64,000 nucleotides of DNA from Geomonas diazotrophica (lineage in GTDB: Bacteria; Desulfobacterota; Desulfuromonadia; Geobacterales; Geobacteraceae), in contig NZ_JAHLMF010000005.1 of NCBI RefSeq assembly GCF_018919385.1, positions 1 through 64,000 of the forward strand. The letters are read 5' to 3'. Position numbers and translations under genes: made by a program. Below, one piece after another: positions 35,132 through 42,652 of the stretch; positions within the stretch are counted from its first letter, which is position 1; each line of letters begins with the position of its first letter. The notes below the pieces were generated by a model that worked only from the letters and a program-made list of their open reading frames with translations, searched no databases and was not told the origin of the DNA.

Positions 35132-36010
35132 TCAGGCGGTCTTGCCGTAGAGGGCTTCCCTGCTGGCGAAAGCCCGCTTCACCCTGGTAAGCAGACCGAT
35201 CTCCTTGACCGGCTTCAGCACGAAATCGAAGAACCCCTTTTCCAGGGCCTCCTTTTCCTCGTCCGGGGTAGCAGCGGCGGTCATCAGGATGACGGGCATG
35301 TAACGGAACTCGGGGATGTTCTTGATGGCGAAAAGGAATTCGTACCCCCCGAGCTTGGGCATGACCTTGTCGGTGATCACCAGCTTGGGCTTTAAAGTGA
35401 AGATCTTGCTGAAGGCGTCCATGCCGTCTATGGCGGTCTCCACGGCGTACCCCTGGCGGGTCAGAATCTTGGCGACCATCTCGCGGGAGAGTTGGTCGTC
35501 CTCGACCAGGAGGATCGACTTGCTGGCGGGGCCGGCTATGGTCTGCCCCAGGTAGTGCCGCGCTATGGCCCGGTTTATCTCAAGTCGCGTGGAGACGTAG
35601 AGGACCAGCTTCAGGTTGTGTTGGGCAGCGATGGCGGCGAAGAGCTGGTCGGTGGTCGGGTCGGCGACGGCGAGCCCCAGGCGGCCGTCGTCCAGCTTCA
35701 ACGGGAAGATGCTGTGCTTTACCGCCATCTCGAGCGGGATCAGTTTGAGCACGTTCTGCGCGTAGTTGTACTTGGCGAAGTCGCCGATTTTCCTGACGCG
35801 GTACTGGATGGCGAGCGCCTCGGCGAGCTCGTCCGGGGTGACCAGTCCGATCACCTCCAGCAGTTCGCCCAGGCGGATGTTCTTGCTCTTGGCGTGGGCG
35901 ATCAGCCGGTCTACCGAGGCCTTGGTCAACAGGCCGCGTTCGACGAAGATCTCCCCGAGGGGTTTGCGGGTTGGTTGTGGTTCGACTATGGGCTTGATGT
36001 CTGCGGTCAT
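35132..36010 (-). CDS. MshEN/GspE-N domain protein with C-terminal receiver domain
   Basis: A 292-residue protein. The N-terminal part has two copies of the RxGE...GL(L/V)T pattern (PLGEIFVERGLLT at about 17-29 and RLGELLEVIGLVT at about 46-58) typical of MshEN domains, some of which bind cyclic di-GMP. A GspE N-terminal-like region continues to about 160. Residues about 165-285 form a receiver with acidic 'LLVEDDQLS', an aspartate in 'LVITDKVMPKLGG' and a lysine in 'FVLKPVK'. It has no ATPase domain, so it is not a pilus motor. It may link c-di-GMP to a phosphorelay; this is inference. Confidence 0.85.
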   Translation of the reverse strand: MTADIKPIVEPQPTRKPLGEIFVERGLLTKASVDRLIAHAKSKNIRLGELLEVIGLVTPDELAEALAIQYRVRKIGDFAKYNYAQNVLKLIPLEMAVKHSIFPLKLDDGRLGLAVADPTTDQLFAAIAAQHNLKLVLYVSTRLEINRAIARHYLGQTIAGPASKSILLVEDDQLSREMVAKILTRQGYAVETAIDGMDAFSKIFTLKPKLVITDKVMPKLGGYEFLFAIKNIPEFRYMPVILMTAAATPDEEKEALEKGFFDFVLKPVKEIGLLTRVKRAFASREALYGKTA

Positions 36011-36194
36011 GCGATCCTTCTCCTGCGGGGGGTGCTGCCACCCGCCGCGGCTGCTGCTCTTCCTTTCTGGACGGGAGTTTCTCCTGGCGGTGGGGCCGTG
36101 AGCCGGAGCGAAACGGGTGTCGCGGCCGCCGCGCGAATTTCAATAATGGGTGTGGAACCGGTGGAAAGTCAATTTCTATATCGGCAGAATCGGC

Positions 36195-36220
36195 AAAAAG
36201 ATGATCAAGAAATGATCATC
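36195..36220 (-). terminator. Intrinsic terminator overlapping the end of the TPM-domain gene
   Basis: GATGATCA (36200-36207) and TGATCATC (36213-36220), eight-base perfect stem, loop agaaa, T run on the minus strand (A tract 36195-36199). The TGA stop of the minus-strand gene (36207-36205) lies within the downstream arm. Confidence 0.75.
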
Positions 36221-36852
36221 TCGTCGGGAAGCTCGTTGCGATCGTCCTCCCGGCGCGGGAAGTGCCGCTCCAGTTCGCTGCCGCAGGCCTCTACCACCTC
36301 GCAGACCGCCTCAGCGCCGCGCCCGGCGCGAAGCCCCTGCGCCAGCCGTTCGGCCAGGGTCTTCCAGTAACCCGGGGGGATCTTCTCGTTGATGCCCCGG
36401 TCGCCGACGATCCAAACCTTGCGCTCCAGGAGGGAGATGAAGATGAGGATGCCGGTCTCCATCCGGGTCCGGTACAGCCCCTGCTGGTAGAAGGCAACGA
36501 GCGCCCTTTCGCTCACCGCCTCGGCCAGGCGCCTTGGCCCGACGAAGGAGAGCTTCAGCCGCGGGAAGCGCCGCAGGAACAAGAGCGCCGGGAAATAGAG
36601 CAGAAAAACCAGGGGAATATAGGTCCAGATAGTGACGTGGTGCAAAAGCACGGCGACCACCACCGCGACGAAGCCGGACAAGAGAAGCGCTCCCAGCGCC
36701 TCTGCCTCGCGGTAGCGATCGCTCTCGGATACCACCATGGTAGCGATTTCGCCGCTGGAACGGGCTTCGGCGCGGGCCACCGCCAGCCTGACGGCCTCTT
36801 TTTGGTCGGCGCTGAAATAGTCGTTAGCTATCGATTTGTGAGAAATGTCCAT
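36205..36852 (-). CDS. TPM-domain membrane protein
   Basis: A 215-residue protein with a TPM (TLP18.3/Psb32/MOLO-1) fold interrupted by two central hydrophobic helices at about 53-92. After them come 'ALVAFYQQGLYRTRMETGILIFISLLERKVWIVGDRGINE', of which the V-W-I-V-G-D-R-G-I motif is the hallmark. TPM proteins of this kind are often paired with a YgcG-type TPM protein and LemA, as here. Its start codon overlaps the stop of the upstream gene (TAATG). The biochemical role is not established. Confidence 0.85.
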   Translation of the reverse strand: MDISHKSIANDYFSADQKEAVRLAVARAEARSSGEIATMVVSESDRYREAEALGALLLSGFVAVVVAVLLHHVTIWTYIPLVFLLYFPALLFLRRFPRLKLSFVGPRRLAEAVSERALVAFYQQGLYRTRMETGILIFISLLERKVWIVGDRGINEKIPPGYWKTLAERLAQGLRAGRGAEAVCEVVEACGSELERHFPRREDDRNELPDEMIIS

Positions 36853-37712
36853 TACCAGTCTCCCGAAGCACCGCCACCGCCGAAGCTGCCGCCACCGCCG
36901 GAGAATCCTCCCCCTCCGCCGCCGAAGCCCCCTCCCCCGCCGAAGCCGCCGAAGAAGGGGGGGCCTCCCATGAACCCGCCGCGTCCTCCCGAGGAGAAGA
37001 GAAAGGCGATGAAGAGGCCGGCCAGGAAACCGACTACCGCCAGAATCCCCAAAAGCAGCAGCGATAGCCCCGAGAAAGAGATGAAGGCGGCGATCGGGAG
37101 CCCGACGGCGCCGGCCACGCCTCCAAGGAAGCGGGAGATGCCGCCCAGGAAGACGGAGGCGACCATGACGAAGAGAAGCAGCGTCAGTATGGGGGGAGCC
37201 CCCTTCTTGCCGTGGCGCAGGTCGCTTGGCTGGGCCTGGTACTCGCCGCGCACCGTGGCCATGATGGCTCCCACGCCGCGGGCGATGCCCAGGTCGAACT
37301 GCCCCTGTTTGAAGGCCGGACTCATCTCGTTGCGGATGATGCGTCCGGACGTGAGGTCGGTCAGTTTTCCTTCCAGCCCACGCCCCACCTCGATGCGTAT
37401 CTTGCGGTCGTTTTTGACAACCAGCAGGAGCGCGCCGTTATCCTTCCCCTTTTGCCCCAGCTGCCACTTTTCCACCACCTTGATGGAGTACTGTTCCGGC
37501 ACCTCCCCCTCCAGGCTCGGGATGGTGAGCACCACGATCTGGGTCGAGTCGCTTTTCTCGAAAGCGGCAAGCTCGCTCTCCAACTGCTGCACCACCTGAG
37601 GCGACAGCATGGAGGCGTAGTCGTTCACGTGGCCGCGCAGGGGCGGGACCTCGACCGCTGAGCAGACCTGGACGGTCAGGAAGAATGTCAGGAGCAAAAA
37701 CAGCTTTTTCAT
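36852..37712 (-). CDS. Secreted/membrane TPM-domain protein (YgcG type) with glycine-rich tail
   Basis: A 286-residue protein with a signal peptide (MKKLFLLLTFFLTVQVCSA), a TPM domain at about 25-165 ('HVNDYASMLSPQVVQQLE', 'IRIEVGRGLEGKLTDL'), hydrophobic helices at about 175-235, and a tail of repeated GGGFGGG/GGGGSFGGGG that is typical of the YgcG family. It follows lemA on the same strand by 92 bases, a gap filled by a hexamer array. The lemA-TPM-TPM arrangement is a recurrent bacterial cluster of unknown function linked to the envelope. Confidence 0.88.
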   Translation of the reverse strand: MKKLFLLLTFFLTVQVCSAVEVPPLRGHVNDYASMLSPQVVQQLESELAAFEKSDSTQIVVLTIPSLEGEVPEQYSIKVVEKWQLGQKGKDNGALLLVVKNDRKIRIEVGRGLEGKLTDLTSGRIIRNEMSPAFKQGQFDLGIARGVGAIMATVRGEYQAQPSDLRHGKKGAPPILTLLLFVMVASVFLGGISRFLGGVAGAVGLPIAAFISFSGLSLLLLGILAVVGFLAGLFIAFLFSSGGRGGFMGGPPFFGGFGGGGGFGGGGGGFSGGGGSFGGGGASGDW

Positions 37713-37726
37713 GCCCGCCTCTAAAT

Positions 37727-37801
37727 AAGGTTGAGGTTAAGGTTAAGGTTGAGGTTAAGCCCCCCACTATGGTCCTTGACCTCAACCTCGACCTTGACCT
37801 G
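37727..37801. repeat. Hexamer array in inverted arrangement between lemA and the TPM gene
   Basis: Left arm 37727-37759 is built of GGTTGA and GGTTAA units. Right arm 37774-37801 is built of CCTTGA, CCTCAA and CCTCGA units. The arms are imperfect inverted repeats with a 14-base centre, so the leader of the downstream gene can fold into a long hairpin. Confidence 0.8.
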
Positions 37802-37804
37802 CCT

Positions 37805-38389
37805 CTAAAACTTCACCTTGGGCGCCACCTTGGCACCCTCTTCCGCCTTGAACGGTTCCTTGCGCTGCAGATGCAGCATCATGGAGTTGGTGAGCGAGTT
37901 TGGGAAGGTCCTGATGGTGGTGTTGAAATCCTGAACCGCCTGGTTGTAGCGCACGCGCGCCACGTTGATCCGGTTCTCGGTCCCCTCAAGCTGGTTCTGC
38001 AGATCCATGAAGTTCTGGTTCGCCTTCAGGTCCGGGTAGCGCTCCACGACGACCATGAGGCGGGACAGGGCGCCGCTTAACTGCGACTGGGCCTGCTGGA
38101 AGTTCTGCATCGTCTTGGGGTCGTTGATGGCGTCCTTGGAAACCTGCATGGAGCCCACCTTGGCGCGCGCCTCGGTGACCGCCTTCAGGGTCTCCGCCTC
38201 GTGCTTGGCGTACCCCTTGACCACTTCGACCAGGTTCGGCACCAGGTCTGTGCGGCGCTGGTAGGAAGCCTCGACATCGCCCCATGCTGCGAAAACGGCT
38301 TCTTCCTTGGCCTGCATCGTGTTGTAGCCGCAGCCGGAAAGGGCGGCAAGGGTGAACAACGAAAGCAACAGTAACGTCAAGCGTTTCAT
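37805..38389 (-). CDS. lemA: LemA-family lipoprotein
   Basis: A 194-residue protein with a lipoprotein signal (lipobox LSGC, cysteine at residue 20). It has the LemA helical-bundle motifs '[20 protein letters not shown]', 'AIND', '[23 protein letters not shown]' and '[13 protein letters not shown]'. LemA proteins are membrane-anchored helical bundles of unclear function. It is first in a lemA-TPM-TPM group on the minus strand, which supports an envelope role. Confidence 0.92.
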   Translation of the reverse strand: MKRLTLLLLSLFTLAALSGCGYNTMQAKEEAVFAAWGDVEASYQRRTDLVPNLVEVVKGYAKHEAETLKAVTEARAKVGSMQVSKDAINDPKTMQNFQQAQSQLSGALSRLMVVVERYPDLKANQNFMDLQNQLEGTENRINVARVRYNQAVQDFNTTIRTFPNSLTNSMMLHLQRKEPFKAEEGAKVAPKVKF

Positions 38390-38599
38390 GATCTAATCCT
38401 CCTTGAATGGCATGAGCACAATAATAATCATCGTGCGGCCAAATGTCACCTGTTGAGAGTGGAAAAATACAAGTAATTCCGAGGAACAGTCAAAAAGTCA
38501 GTCCGCTGGATGCAGGAGGCTTGCAGGTAGAGTCAATGAGCCGGGCAACAGAGGGTTGAAAGGCCGGCGGCGGGCCAGCTTCAGTAGTGCTGCACCATG

Positions 38600-39829
38600 T
38601 CAGCCTTGGGGAAAGATCCTGGTACCGTCGGCGAGGACGCGGAAGGCGACCAGGTACATGGCGGCGTTCCAGGACTGCCGGGGCATCCCCATCGGCTCGC
38701 CCGTCTGTCCTTGAAACCACTCGTTGAATTCCCAACCGTTAACCCTGTTGCTGAGCGCGAGTTTCACCAGTTCAGCGCGTGCCAGGGACCGCTCCCCGAG
38801 CATCGCCAGCAGCACCACCCAAAACCCTCCCACGAAGGGCCAGGCGCCGCCGTTGTGGTACTGCCAAGGGAGGTTTTGCCGGTGCCGCTGCATGTACGGA
38901 CGCCAGCGGGGGGAGCCCACCTCTATGGGGGTCCCCACCACGCGCACGGGGTGCGGATCGTTTGCGCTCAGGGCGGCGACGCCCGCCACCATCTTACCGG
39001 CATCGGATGGGACCCCCAGCCCGGTCAGGTAGGCAAGGATGTTGCCGAAGATGTCGATCTCCTCACCCCAGAAGGAGAAGTTCACGTAGCTCAGCAGAAA
39101 GGGGGCCGGTCGGCTGCCGTTGCGGACGTAGTGGCGCATGAGACGGACCCGCTTCTGGTCGGGAATCGCGTTGTCGAAGGGGTTGAAGAGGAGCCGGGCG
39201 AAGTCGCGGGTTGCGCGTGCGGTGGGGAGGTTGTAAAGCCTTTTGGCCCAGTACCAGAGCGCGTTGGTGTAGAGCACGAAGCCCGACCGCGGCATGATGT
39301 CGGCCCAGTCCGCACAGTCGTTTTGCTGCAAGAGGTGCCACCCTTGGTGCTCCTGGCATTCGAGCCAGGAAAGGGCGCGCACCGCGTTGGCGGAGAGCCG
39401 CTCGGCCAGGCCCAGTTGCGGCGCCACCCGGTCCAGGAAGTGGACCGCGATGAGCCACCAGACCGTGGCATCAACGCACCCCGCGTACCAGAAGTCCACC
39501 TCGGCGATTTCCGGCTTCACGAACTTGGGGATCTGGCCGTTGCGGGCCTGGTGCCGCGCCAGGGTGAGCAGGCCTGCCTCGGCTGCCTGGAGCAGTTCAA
39601 AGTCCCCGGACAGGGCCATGCCCAGGGAACAGATCGCGGCATCGCGCCCGAAGATGGCGTCGTAGTTGCGCCTGGATGATCTCCGGTTGCGCGCCGAGGC
39701 AAGAATGCCGTCCGGGGTGGAGTTTTCCCGCAAAAGGAGCAGGGCTTGCCGGTAACACTCCTCGAGCAGAGCGGTTTCGTCCCCATGCACCGCCGCGGAA
39801 TCCCCGACGTGAAGCAGATCCTCCGTCAC
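38600..39829 (-). CDS. Glycoside hydrolase with (alpha/alpha)6 barrel (amylo-alpha-1,6-glucosidase/GH100-like)
   Basis: A 409-residue protein resembling bacterial proteins annotated as amylo-alpha-1,6-glucosidase or neutral invertase-like. Recognisable segments are 'YDAIFGRDAAICSLGM', 'DATVWWLIAVHFLDR', 'DWADIMPRSGFVLYTNALWYWA', 'YHNGGAWPFVGGFWVVLLA' and 'FNEWFQGQTGEPMG'. Aspartate/glutamate residues in the second to fifth would be catalytic candidates. Start GTG 39829 overlaps the stop of the upstream phosphoesterase gene (GTGA), so they are coupled. The substrate is uncertain (alpha-glucan or sucrose/trehalose-like). Confidence 0.75.
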   Translation of the reverse strand: MTEDLLHVGDSAAVHGDETALLEECYRQALLLLRENSTPDGILASARNRRSSRRNYDAIFGRDAAICSLGMALSGDFELLQAAEAGLLTLARHQARNGQIPKFVKPEIAEVDFWYAGCVDATVWWLIAVHFLDRVAPQLGLAERLSANAVRALSWLECQEHQGWHLLQQNDCADWADIMPRSGFVLYTNALWYWAKRLYNLPTARATRDFARLLFNPFDNAIPDQKRVRLMRHYVRNGSRPAPFLLSYVNFSFWGEEIDIFGNILAYLTGLGVPSDAGKMVAGVAALSANDPHPVRVVGTPIEVGSPRWRPYMQRHRQNLPWQYHNGGAWPFVGGFWVVLLAMLGERSLARAELVKLALSNRVNGWEFNEWFQGQTGEPMGMPRQSWNAAMYLVAFRVLADGTRIFPQG

Positions 39830-40653
39830 TTGAGCTGCACCATCTGGTAGCTTGCCCTGCCGTTTTTTACCCGGACCACGATGATGTGGTTGACCCTCTC
39901 GCCGTAGCGACTGATCCAGACCAGTGGCGCTCCGGCACCGCCGGAAATGAAAGCGGGCACGCCGCCGAAGACGCTCGCGTCGTAGAGGTGGGAGTGGGCG
40001 AAAAAAAGTCCCTGTACTGCAGGCGCGGCGGCTACCATCCGCTCAAGCTCCGCCGCCCCCTTGACAAAGGTATGGCCGCGCCAGCGGCCGGTTTCGGGTG
40101 GGACGTGCATGGCCACGAAGGTGACGCCGGGCGCTCTGGAAAGTTCCTTCTTGAGATAGTCGAGTTCCACGGGATGCAGTGCCTCCCGCGAGTTGTCCAG
40201 GGCGACGACCTTCAGCCCGAGTCGTGGTACGGAAAGAGCGAAGCGCGGGGGACCGATCTCCCTCTCGAAGACCCTGGGGTTCTCGTGGTTGCCCAGCACC
40301 ACGAAGACCGGGATGCATGGCGCGTTTTTCTCAACCAGGGACAGGAAGTTGCCGGTCTCCTCCTCGCCCCCCTCGGTGGAGTAGTCGCCGCCGTGCAGGA
40401 TGAAGAGAGGTTTGAAGCCGGCCGCGGTGCGCAGCGCCTTCGCGAATATGGCGTCGTTGGAGCGGCTGTCCCCCATGACCACGAAACAGTAGTCATCGGC
40501 CGAGGCTTGGCGAGCCTTCTCCTCGAGGAGTGCACCGGAGCGCTGGAAAAGGGTATCGGCGTAGGAAAAAGCCGGAAGAAGCAGACAAAGGAGCAGCAGG
40601 AGACCGACCGGATGTCTCCTGCACGTGTTGGAGGTATCAGCTGTTGACGGCAT
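39826..40653 (-). CDS. Exported calcineurin-like metallophosphoesterase
   Basis: About 275 residues, with an N-terminal signal-like segment (HPVGLLLLLCLLLPAFSYA) and the metallophosphoesterase motif series: 'VVMGDSRS' (D-x variant), 'LHGGDYS' (GDxx), 'VLGNHE' (GNHE), 'AMHVPP' (H) and 'FFAHSHLYD' (GHxH variant). The start is set at ATG 40653 because it begins directly before the signal peptide; the open frame upstream belongs to an overlapping small gene. The substrate is unknown. It is translationally coupled to the glycosidase. Confidence 0.8.
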   Translation of the reverse strand: MPSTADTSNTCRRHPVGLLLLLCLLLPAFSYADTLFQRSGALLEEKARQASADDYCFVVMGDSRSNDAIFAKALRTAAGFKPLFILHGGDYSTEGGEEETGNFLSLVEKNAPCIPVFVVLGNHENPRVFEREIGPPRFALSVPRLGLKVVALDNSREALHPVELDYLKKELSRAPGVTFVAMHVPPETGRWRGHTFVKGAAELERMVAAAPAVQGLFFAHSHLYDASVFGGVPAFISGGAGAPLVWISRYGERVNHIIVVRVKNGRASYQMVQLK

Positions 40654-40807
40654 ACTGCTTGTTGCTCTCGATGCAGAGCTTGCACAATTTCTCGATGGCG
40701 GCCACCTGGCTCTCAGACAGTCCGGTTTTGTCAGGCAGGCGAATGGTCCTGCAATCACAGCAACGGCAGAGAATACCGAGGTCGAGTCCAAGATCTTCAT
40801 CAAGCAT
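40637..40807 (-). CDS. Small cysteine-rich protein of unknown function
   Basis: About 56 residues from ATG 40807 (65 if ATG 40834 is used). It contains a dense cysteine motif CRCCDC near the N-terminus and CKLC near the C-terminus, which could bind metal or an iron-sulfur cluster. Its end overlaps the phosphoesterase start by 17 bases. It has a well-placed promoter 44 bases upstream. I do not recognise the family. The two cysteine clusters and the coupling to the next gene favour a real gene. Confidence 0.5.
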   Translation of the reverse strand: MLDEDLGLDLGILCRCCDCRTIRLPDKTGLSESQVAAIEKLCKLCIESNKQYAVNS

Positions 40808-40837
40808 CACCGCGCCCCCAATAAAGATTTGCACAAT

Positions 40838-42253
40838 TTAATGTTCCGGCATACTAGCACAGTTGCCAAGAGCAAGCAACACCTTTGAAGAGACAACAGA
40901 GATGCTCGTTGAGAGCTGAGCGACCTTGGTCACCTTGGTGCCGCGGTGCGCGGCGCGGGCCTGCAGAGTGCGGCGGCCGGGCTTCACCGAGCACTTCGCG
41001 GCGCGCCGGTCATCCCGCAACTTCAGGGAGGCAAACTTGTGACGGCGTGGTTGGCTGATGAGGGCAACCGACGCGGCGATGACCTGCGCCTTCACCCTCT
41101 CCACTTCGGCTACCGGGGTCAGCTCGCCCGCGATCCCCTTGAGGTCGGCTGCGGCGTAGGTGGAGACGTTCCTGCGCAGTTGGTTGAAGTTGTGCACGTT
41201 TCGGTAGTCGAGCCGCCTGGTCAGCATGATGACGAACATGTCCTGCTGCGGGTCGATCCAGATGGAGGAGCCGCTGTAGCCGGTATGACCGAAGGAGGCG
41301 TCCGAGAAGTAGTTTCCTTTGGGCGCGGAGAACGCGGAGGCCATGTCCCACCCCAAGGCGCGTTTCACCCTGCCGTTGTTGCAGGCGTAGGGGGTGGTCA
41401 TCTCGGCAACCGCCTGCTCCGAGAGGATGCGGGTGCCGTCGAGGGTGCCGCGACCCAGGAGGAGCCGGGCGTAGCGAGCCAGGTCGTAGGCTGAGCTGAA
41501 CAGGCCGGCGTGACCGGCTACGCCCCCCAGGCGGCGAGCGTTCTCGTCCTGGACCACGCCCCCTTGGGTGCCGGAGGTGGGCGCGATATCGTTGCCTTCG
41601 CGGGAAGGGAGGAAGGAGGTGTCGCGGGTCCCCAGCGGCTCGTATATCTGTTCGCGGCAGAACTGGTCAAGCCTCTCGCCGGAGACCCGGTGCACCAGTT
41701 CCCCAAGGAGGATGAAGTTGATGTCGGCGTATTCGAAGCCGGTACCGGCGCCGCGGAAACGTTGCGCCGCGACCTTGCGGACCAGTCCCTCCACCGAGCC
41801 ACCCTGCCCGACCATGACGTCGGAGAGGCCGGAGGTATGGGTCATCAGGTGCAGGATGGTGATGTTCCCCTTGTCGGTACCGGCAAGTTCCGGAAACCAG
41901 CGGGAAAGCGTGTCGGTCAGGGAGATGCGCCCTTCGTCGAGGAGCTTTATCACCGCCGGGGTGGTGGCAATGACCTTTGTGAGCGAGGCGACGTCGAAGA
42001 GGGTCCGGTCGGTAATCGCAGGGGCGCCCGGTAAGGGACTGATCTGGCCGCGGGCGGCGGTGGCGATGATCCCCTCGTGATTGCCGACCACGACCACTCC
42101 GCCGGCGATGAGGTTCTCGGACATGGCACGCTCCAGCAGGAGGTCGAGGTTGGCGGTGGAGAGTGCTGTTGAGGTCGCGGGATCGACCATGGCCCGGGCT
42201 TTTACGGGGAGGAGAAGCGGGAACAGTAGGAGTACCAGTAGAATAACGCGCAC
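40838..42253 (-). CDS. Class C beta-lactamase-like serine hydrolase, exported
   Basis: A 471-residue protein with a signal peptide (about 1-21) and the serine hydrolase motifs S90-x-x-K93 (ASLTK), a tyrosine in 'FEYADINF' (the usual YxN asparagine is replaced by aspartate), and 'HTGYSG' in place of KTG. This is the pattern of esterase, peptidase or beta-hexosaminidase-linked homologues, not a true resistance enzyme. From about residue 386 onward the sequence turns basic, low in complexity and unlike the family, so the last 85 or so codons may be a read-through extension after loss of an earlier stop. Confidence 0.85.
   Translation of the reverse strand: MRVILLVLLLFPLLLPVKARAMVDPATSTALSTANLDLLLERAMSENLIAGGVVVVGNHEGIIATAARGQISPLPGAPAITDRTLFDVASLTKVIATTPAVIKLLDEGRISLTDTLSRWFPELAGTDKGNITILHLMTHTSGLSDVMVGQGGSVEGLVRKVAAQRFRGAGTGFEYADINFILLGELVHRVSGERLDQFCREQIYEPLGTRDTSFLPSREGNDIAPTSGTQGGVVQDENARRLGGVAGHAGLFSSAYDLARYARLLLGRGTLDGTRILSEQAVAEMTTPYACNNGRVKRALGWDMASAFSAPKGNYFSDASFGHTGYSGSSIWIDPQQDMFVIMLTRRLDYRNVHNFNQLRRNVSTYAAADLKGIAGELTPVAEVERVKAQVIAASVALISQPRRHKFASLKLRDDRRAAKCSVKPGRRTLQARAAHRGTKVTKVAQLSTSISVVSSKVLLALGNCASMPEH
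40851..40879 (-). promoter_or_regulatory. Sigma70-type promoter for the small-protein/phosphoesterase/glycosidase unit
   Basis: Minus strand: TTGCTT (40879-40874), 17-base spacer, TAGTAT (40856-40851). It lies within the 3' end of the serine hydrolase frame and would start transcription near 40844, just before the small gene. Confidence 0.55.
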
Positions 42254-42431
42254 GAGCTTCCTTTTAAGATCTGTGCGGACACAGATTTCCAGTTAGGACT
42301 GCGGTTGATGTTCATGTTGAACAGCGCGGCTTCGCGGGGGGAGCCGGGGCTGAAGCTGCCCCTGCAGGCGGAGGGCGCTGCCAACCGGTAAGCACGACAG
42401 GAGCTAGGATACAGGAGAGGACCGTAAACTT

Positions 42432-42449
42432 TTGTGATGGAGGTCACCA
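42432..42449. promoter_or_regulatory. CRP/FNR-family (HcpR-like) dyad
   Basis: TTGTGA (42432-42437), six bases, TCACCA (42444-42449). One mismatch from TTGTGA-N6-TCACAA, the motif described for HcpR-type regulators. It lies about 180 bases upstream of the minus-strand serine hydrolase gene. Confidence 0.4.
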
Positions 42450-42596
42450 TTTCGCCAGCCAAACCCGCGATTCTCCGTGAAAATCGCCACGTCGCCCCAA
42501 AGCAGTTTACTTTGGGTGCGGGACAGGATGCAAGACTTCTCTTAAGGGGTCCCCCTCCCCTGACGTGCAACTGCCGTGGTTGCACCCCGCACGAAC

Positions 42597-42627
42597 AAAA
42601 AAAAAGGCCCCGGAGAATCCCGGGGCC
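42597..42627 (-). terminator. Intrinsic terminator of the 12-haem cytochrome gene
   Basis: GGCCCCGG (42606-42613) and CCGGGGCC (42620-42627), perfect eight-base stem, followed on the minus strand by a nine-base T run (42605-42597). Confidence 0.9.
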
Positions 42628-42652
42628 TTTGGCGTTCAGACAGGTTTTGCGC

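Larger units (their letters stand above)
42254..42652. other. Intergenic region between the cytochrome gene and the serine hydrolase gene
   Basis: About 400 bases with no credible gene. It holds the terminator of the cytochrome gene at 42597-42627 and a CRP/FNR-like dyad at 42432-42449. The rest shows nothing I can assign. Confidence 0.65.

Noticed and set aside
40838-42253. True beta-lactamase resistance gene
   Set aside because: SxxK is present but the YxN and KTG motifs are altered (YAD, HTG), which fits the broader serine hydrolase/esterase family better than a resistance enzyme.
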